Positions 57,188-64,000 of a stretch of 64,000 nucleotides of DNA are shown one piece after another. The stretch spans positions 62,001 to 126,000 of the forward strand of contig CAXBHL010000007.1 in the NCBI GenBank assembly GCA_963975575.1, given 5' to 3'. The notes under the pieces are model-generated. The model was not told where the DNA came from. It did not search any database and saw nothing but the letters and a program-made list of their open reading frames with translations. A program made the position numbers and the translations under genes. The stretch comes from UBA6054 sp963975575 (GTDB taxonomy: Bacteria; Planctomycetota; Phycisphaerae; Phycisphaerales; UBA1924). Positions within the stretch are counted from its first letter, which is position 1. Each line of letters begins with the position of its first letter.

Positions 57188-57416
57188 TGAACGCAGCGGC
57201 CGCGGAGAGCGTGCAGAGTTTCAACGCGACGATCGCGAACAATCGCGAAGCGGCGCCGGAAGTTCTTGAAGTTTAGGTTTCAGAACAACAAGTGTGTTGG
57301 GGCTCGTGCTGAAGGTTGGATCCCCGAACCGCGTGCACCGCTTCGAACGCTTCGCGATCTTCGCGTTCAAAGTCTGCTTTGCGGTCTCTGCGTGATCTTC
57401 GCGCCCTCTGCGTTGA
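57188..57416. repeat. Large palindromic element, family D copy 3
   Basis: ~229 bp. TGAACGCAGCGGCCGCGGAG on the left and CTCTGCGTTGA on the right, with CGCGAAG words near the centre (TTCGCGATCTTCGCGTTCAA). More decayed than copy 2. It fills the gap between the transporter and the convergent methylase gene. Confidence 0.8.
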
Positions 57417-57428
57417 GATCCCTCCCGC

Positions 57429-58568
57429 TCACGCCGCGACCGGCTCGAGCGTCCGCAGGCGGTCCGCGCCCCTCCCGGCGACGAAGATCAGCTCGGTGTT
57501 CCGCACCCGGCCCACCTTCCCGACCAGCTCGCCCTTGGGGCTGTGAATGCCGATCTTGCAGCCGATGTAGCGGTCCATCTCGCGTTCGAACACCGCCACC
57601 GGCCCGCGGTGCTCGAGCATGGAAACGAGTTCCTCCCGCCCGAGGTAGCCCTCGTCGTTGAAGCTGAGCACCACGGTGGACACGTCGATCGCGTCGAGCA
57701 CCGCCCGCATCGCGTCCCCGATCGTGCGCCGCGAGTTGAACGGGCTCTTGCGGGTCTTGCAGTCCACGCGTTTGCACGCCTTGCCGAACACCTCGGGCTC
57801 GTCGCCCATCGCGATGGTCTCCCACACGTGGTAGTTCGACAGGTAGCTGTGCTGGTTGTACGGCGGGTCGAGATAGGCCACGTCGCCCGTCAGCGTGCGG
57901 GCCGCCTCGAGCGCGTCCATCCGCACCGCCCGCGAGCCGCCCGCGGCCGGGCGTTCGACCATCTCGGGCAGGCGCAGGTGCAACCGGTTGTGGGCCCGCG
58001 GAGCCCACTGCTTGAGGTAGGCCATCTGCACGCCGGTGGTCGAGTCCACGCGGTCGGCGGCCTCGATCAGGCTGGCCAGCAGCACCGCCCGCATCTCGTC
58101 GTCCAGGTCCATCGCGTCGATGCGGGCGCGGGCCGCGTCGATCCGGGCCCCGTTGTCCGGGTGCAGGAACCACGACCGGCGGCAGTACATGTCGGTGATG
58201 TAGCCCGGCGCGGGCTCCAAGGCGTTGAGCTCGGCGATGAGCGCCCCGGCCCGGGCGCCCACACGCTCGGGGTCGGCCTGGACATGGGCAGTGGCCAGCA
58301 CGTGGGCGAAGGCGGTGTGGTCGTTGCTGATCACCCGCCACCCGGCCCGCTTGAGGGCCATGCCCACCCGGGCGGTGCCCGAGAAAAGATCGATCGCCGA
58401 TCCCGCACGCGGTGCGTCCGAAGCGCACGCGGCGACGATCTGTTCTACGAGCCGGCGTTTGGAGCCTAGATACTTGACCACGGGCCTGAGATCGGCCAGA
58501 TGGGCCGTTCCACGCCAGCCCGGCCGGTTGAGCGCGGGCGTGGTCAACAAGTTGTCCGGGGCTAGCAT
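57429..58568 (-). CDS. D12-class DNA adenine methyltransferase
   Basis: This encodes 379 residues with GGAGGGGG before the ATG at 58568. PVVKYLGSKRRLVEQIVAAC is the start of the D12 domain (AdoMet motif X). AIDLFSGTARVGMALKRAGW is motif I. GDVAYLDPPYNQHSYLSNYH holds motif IV DPPY (~233). STVVLSFNDEGYLGREELVS is the motif V-VI region. It methylates N6 of adenine, like Dam and M.DpnII. No restriction gene is next to it, so it may be an orphan or a DNA-repair-linked enzyme. Starts 41 bp from the divergent efflux operon. Confidence 0.87.
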   Translation of the reverse strand: MLAPDNLLTTPALNRPGWRGTAHLADLRPVVKYLGSKRRLVEQIVAACASDAPRAGSAIDLFSGTARVGMALKRAGWRVISNDHTAFAHVLATAHVQADPERVGARAGALIAELNALEPAPGYITDMYCRRSWFLHPDNGARIDAARARIDAMDLDDEMRAVLLASLIEAADRVDSTTGVQMAYLKQWAPRAHNRLHLRLPEMVERPAAGGSRAVRMDALEAARTLTGDVAYLDPPYNQHSYLSNYHVWETIAMGDEPEVFGKACKRVDCKTRKSPFNSRRTIGDAMRAVLDAIDVSTVVLSFNDEGYLGREELVSMLEHRGPVAVFEREMDRYIGCKIGIHSPKGELVGKVGRVRNTELIFVAGRGADRLRTLEPVAA

Positions 58569-58608
58569 GCAAAGCCCCCTCCGACCCAAGGGGGCGAAGG
58601 ACCATCCA

Positions 58609-60045
58609 GTGACCGACAGCAGCGAACAAGCGTCCGACGCCACGCCCCAGCGGGCGGCGCGCGCGTCCGAGTCCCACCACCATCACCACCGCACGAGCAA
58701 GGGCCTGAAGGTCGGCGTCCGCCTGGCCATCATCTTCGTGCTGCTGGTCGCCTCCGGCGCCGTCTTCGGGTTCCTCAAGGCCACCAAGGCTGACAGCCGC
58801 GAACGCACCGAGCCCGTCCCGCCGGTGCTCGTTCGCGCGGTCCCCGTGCTCCCCCGTGCGGTCGACCGTGTCTGGGAGGGCTACGGCACGGTGCGGTCCA
58901 TGAGCCGGGCCCAGGTCGCGGCCGAGGTCACGGGGCGGGTGATCGAACGCCCCGCCGGGATCGAGCCCGGGCGGACCATCGCCGCCGGCGAGCTCCTCCT
59001 GGCCATCGACCGAAGCGACTACGAGGCCGCCCTGACGCGGGCGACCCGCTCCGCCGAGGCTTTGCGCTCGCAGATCGACGGGCTGGCCATCGAGACCGAG
59101 CGGATCGCCAGCCAGATCGCCCTGTCCGACGAGGAGATCGCCGCCGCCGAGCGCGACATGGAGCGGACGCGACGCGCGATCGAGCAGGGCGCCGGTTCGC
59201 CCGGGGAGCTGGACGCAAAACTCTCGGCGCTGCGGCGTTCCCAGCGCGAGCAGGACGCGCTCCGTCAGCAGCTCGAGCTGATCCCCTCGCGCCGGCTCGC
59301 GCTCGAGGCCGAGCGCGCCGCCCGATTGGCCGACCTGCGCCTGGCCGAGACCAACCTGGCCCGGACGCGCGTCCGCAGCCCCATCGCGGGGGAGATCCAG
59401 AGCGTCGGGCCGCGGGAGGGCGACTTCGTCGCGGCCGGCACGATGGTGGCCGAGGTCGTCGACCTCGCGCGCGTCGAGGTCCCCCTGCGTCTGCCGGCGT
59501 CGTCGGCGTCCTGGGTGGGACGCATCGTCGGCGACGAGGGCACCGTCAGCCTCTGGACGGGCCCGGCGGTGGGGCGGCCAGACCACGTGGGGCGGATCAC
59601 CCGCCTTGCGCCCGAGGCCGACGCGGCCAGCCGCACGATCACCGTCTTCGTCGAGGTGGACCAGGACCCAACCCGCACCGACCGGCTCCTGCCCGGGGCC
59701 TTCGTGCAGGGGCGGGTCCGCACGCCCGACCTCGTCGAGCGGGTGGTGCTGCCGCGCCGATCGATCCGCTCGGGACGGGTGTACCTGATCGGCCCGGAGG
59801 AAGACGCCGGGCGTCTCGTGTCCGTGCACGCGGTCGAGACGGGCTACGCCCTCGACGCCCGCTTCCCGGAGGTCGATCCCTCCGAGACCGAGTGGGTGGT
59901 GCTGGCGCCGGGGACCGAGCCGCCCGCGGGCTCGCTGGTGGCCGTCACCGCCCTCGAGCAGCTCCAAACCGGCGTGCGGGTGCGTCTGGACGGGCCGGCC
60001 CCGGCCCGGACCGGCACCGACGCGCCGGCCGTCGGGGAGGGCTGA
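58609..60045 (+). CDS. RND efflux periplasmic adaptor (membrane fusion protein)
   Basis: This encodes 478 residues from GTG 58609 (GAAGGA upstream). A cytoplasmic stretch with a native HHHHH run precedes a membrane anchor (~37-60, LAIIFVLLVASGAVFGFLK). Then comes the lipoyl half AAEVTGRVIERPAGIEPGRT, IAAGELLLAIDRSDYEAALT, a long coiled-coil hairpin (~140-250) and RVRSPIAGEIQSVGPREGDF, the second lipoyl half. SRTITVFVEVDQDPTRTDRL starts the beta-barrel domain. It joins the RND pump to an outer-membrane channel not in this window. The pump gene begins 3 bp after its stop. Confidence 0.88.
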   Translation: MTDSSEQASDATPQRAARASESHHHHHRTSKGLKVGVRLAIIFVLLVASGAVFGFLKATKADSRERTEPVPPVLVRAVPVLPRAVDRVWEGYGTVRSMSRAQVAAEVTGRVIERPAGIEPGRTIAAGELLLAIDRSDYEAALTRATRSAEALRSQIDGLAIETERIASQIALSDEEIAAAERDMERTRRAIEQGAGSPGELDAKLSALRRSQREQDALRQQLELIPSRRLALEAERAARLADLRLAETNLARTRVRSPIAGEIQSVGPREGDFVAAGTMVAEVVDLARVEVPLRLPASSASWVGRIVGDEGTVSLWTGPAVGRPDHVGRITRLAPEADAASRTITVFVEVDQDPTRTDRLLPGAFVQGRVRTPDLVERVVLPRRSIRSGRVYLIGPEEDAGRLVSVHAVETGYALDARFPEVDPSETEWVVLAPGTEPPAGSLVAVTALEQLQTGVRVRLDGPAPARTGTDAPAVGEG

Positions 60046-60048
60046 TCC

Positions 60049-63486
<3,438 letters not shown>

Positions 63487-63496
63487 TCGTCGATCC

Positions 63497-63551
63497 CGTC
63501 GGATGCGCTTCAGCCCGTCGGTCGCGCTTCAGCCCATCAGTCGCGCTTCAG
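63497..63551. repeat. Three tandem 19-bp units overlapping the PDZ gene 3' end
   Basis: CGTCGGATGCGCTTCAGCC, CGTCGGTCGCGCTTCAGCC and CATCAGTCGCGCTTCAG. The third unit is the last codons and stop of the minus-strand gene; the other two lie after the stop. Confidence 0.85.
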
Positions 63552-64000
63552 ATAGATCGAGCCGCGCTGGTTGCCGCGGATGATGGAGAATCGCAGCGGC
63601 TCTTCCAGCGTCCGCCCCTCGATGAACGCCCCCAGCTCGCGGGCCGTGTCGAAGGACCGCCCGTCCACCTCCACAATGAAGTCCGACGCGCGGAACCCCG
63701 ACGCCGACGCCGGCGTGCCCGGAAGCACCTCCGAGACCAGGTACCCGCCGATCTCGCCCGTCCGCGTGCCCCGCCGCACCGGCAGCTCGAACGGCACGAT
63801 GATCAGGCCGGCCCGGTCCAGCCGTTCGCCGCCCGCGGCCACCGCCTGCGCGGTGCCCCGGTCCTGCATCACCGCGCTCGTGGTGCGCCGCACGCCCGCG
63901 CGGTAGTACGCGATGTCCGCCGGCTGGCCCGGCTCGGAGAGCATGATCGCGTTGCCCAGGCGCGTGACGTTCTCGGTCCGGCGCCCGCCGAGGCTGACGA
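63537..64000 (-). CDS. PDZ-domain protein, C-terminal part (DegP/S1C-like)
   Basis: Partial: at least 154 residues; the frame stays open to the window end beyond the ATG at 63944, so the start lies outside. A PDZ domain is seen with GEIGGYLVSEVLPGTPASAS, GFRASDFIVEVDGRSFDTAR and ELGAFIEGRTLEEPLRFSII, ending RGNQRGSIYLKRD. Upstream, VTRLGNAIMLSEPGQPADIA resembles the border between a first PDZ and a linker in S1C serine proteases. The protease domain itself is not visible here, so a plain PDZ scaffold is possible. Confidence 0.7.
   Translation of the reverse strand, partial: VSLGGRRTENVTRLGNAIMLSEPGQPADIAYYRAGVRRTTSAVMQDRGTAQAVAAGGERLDRAGLIIVPFELPVRRGTRTGEIGGYLVSEVLPGTPASASGFRASDFIVEVDGRSFDTARELGAFIEGRTLEEPLRFSIIRGNQRGSIYLKRD

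Noticed and set aside
58669..58700. His-tag-like HHHHH in the efflux adaptor as a cloning artefact
   Set aside because: Codons are in natural context, followed by a normal anchor helix; short His runs occur in cytoplasmic tails of native proteins.

Overview
The window is one contiguous stretch of a GC-rich bacterial chromosome. It fits a planctomycete of the class Phycisphaerae. The grounds are secreted proteins with a VPLPPAA-type PEP-CTERM tail, a carotenoid cluster of the CrtN/AldH/acyltransferase/CrtQ kind, a PhoH2-type PIN-PhoH protein, amidohydrolases with lost metal ligands, and many palindromic intergenic repeats. The taxonomic call is inference from gene content; no rRNA or tRNA gene was seen.

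Layout. 1-5613: end of a virus-like head cassette (portal, scaffold-like, SU10-type major capsid, three small connector/tail-like genes, then a membrane/lipoprotein pair). It carries four copies of a ~121-bp repeat that folds into a compact four-way junction. 5622-13690: two secreted amidohydrolase-like genes (three domains, two without the metal motif), three PEP-CTERM proteins and a tiny membrane protein, all on the minus strand. 13987-27560: housekeeping and small genes (PPi-type phosphofructokinase, paired zinc-ribbon membrane proteins, GNAT, paired lipoproteins, YciI, CCA/poly(A) polymerase family, DUF2383, M3 peptidase, tautomerase, HxlR regulator, TyrA, dodecin, Kbl) interleaved with three families of palindromic or duplicated elements. 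27859-35030: carotenoid cluster. 35173-39125: small membrane proteins and PhoH. 39165-47229: minus-strand operon for a type II secretion assembly platform with pseudopilins (F, G, I/H, J, K, C-like, L, M) and a TPR lipoprotein. 47489-63486: threonine dehydrogenase, a phosphatase/cytochrome c'-like lipoprotein, an Hsp70, PheT, a class IV aminotransferase, a DASS anion transporter, a D12 adenine methyltransferase and an RND efflux pair. 63537-64000: end of a PDZ protein.

Working together: Tdh and Kbl form the threonine-to-glycine route although 20 kb apart. The crt genes would build a C30/C40 carotenoic acid glycosyl ester. The gsp genes form one translationally coupled operon, but the ATPase and secretin lie elsewhere. 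At least a dozen genes seem leaderless, with a TAnnnT box 5-7 nt before the start codon.

Main points for a second look: the cloverleaf repeats and the two-gene cassette they bracket, the PheT without its tRNA-binding domain, the phosphatase fused to a cytochrome c'-like domain, the segmental duplication that supplies a new 3' end to a regulator, the threonine dehydrogenase without structural-zinc cysteines, and the leaderless promoter pattern.
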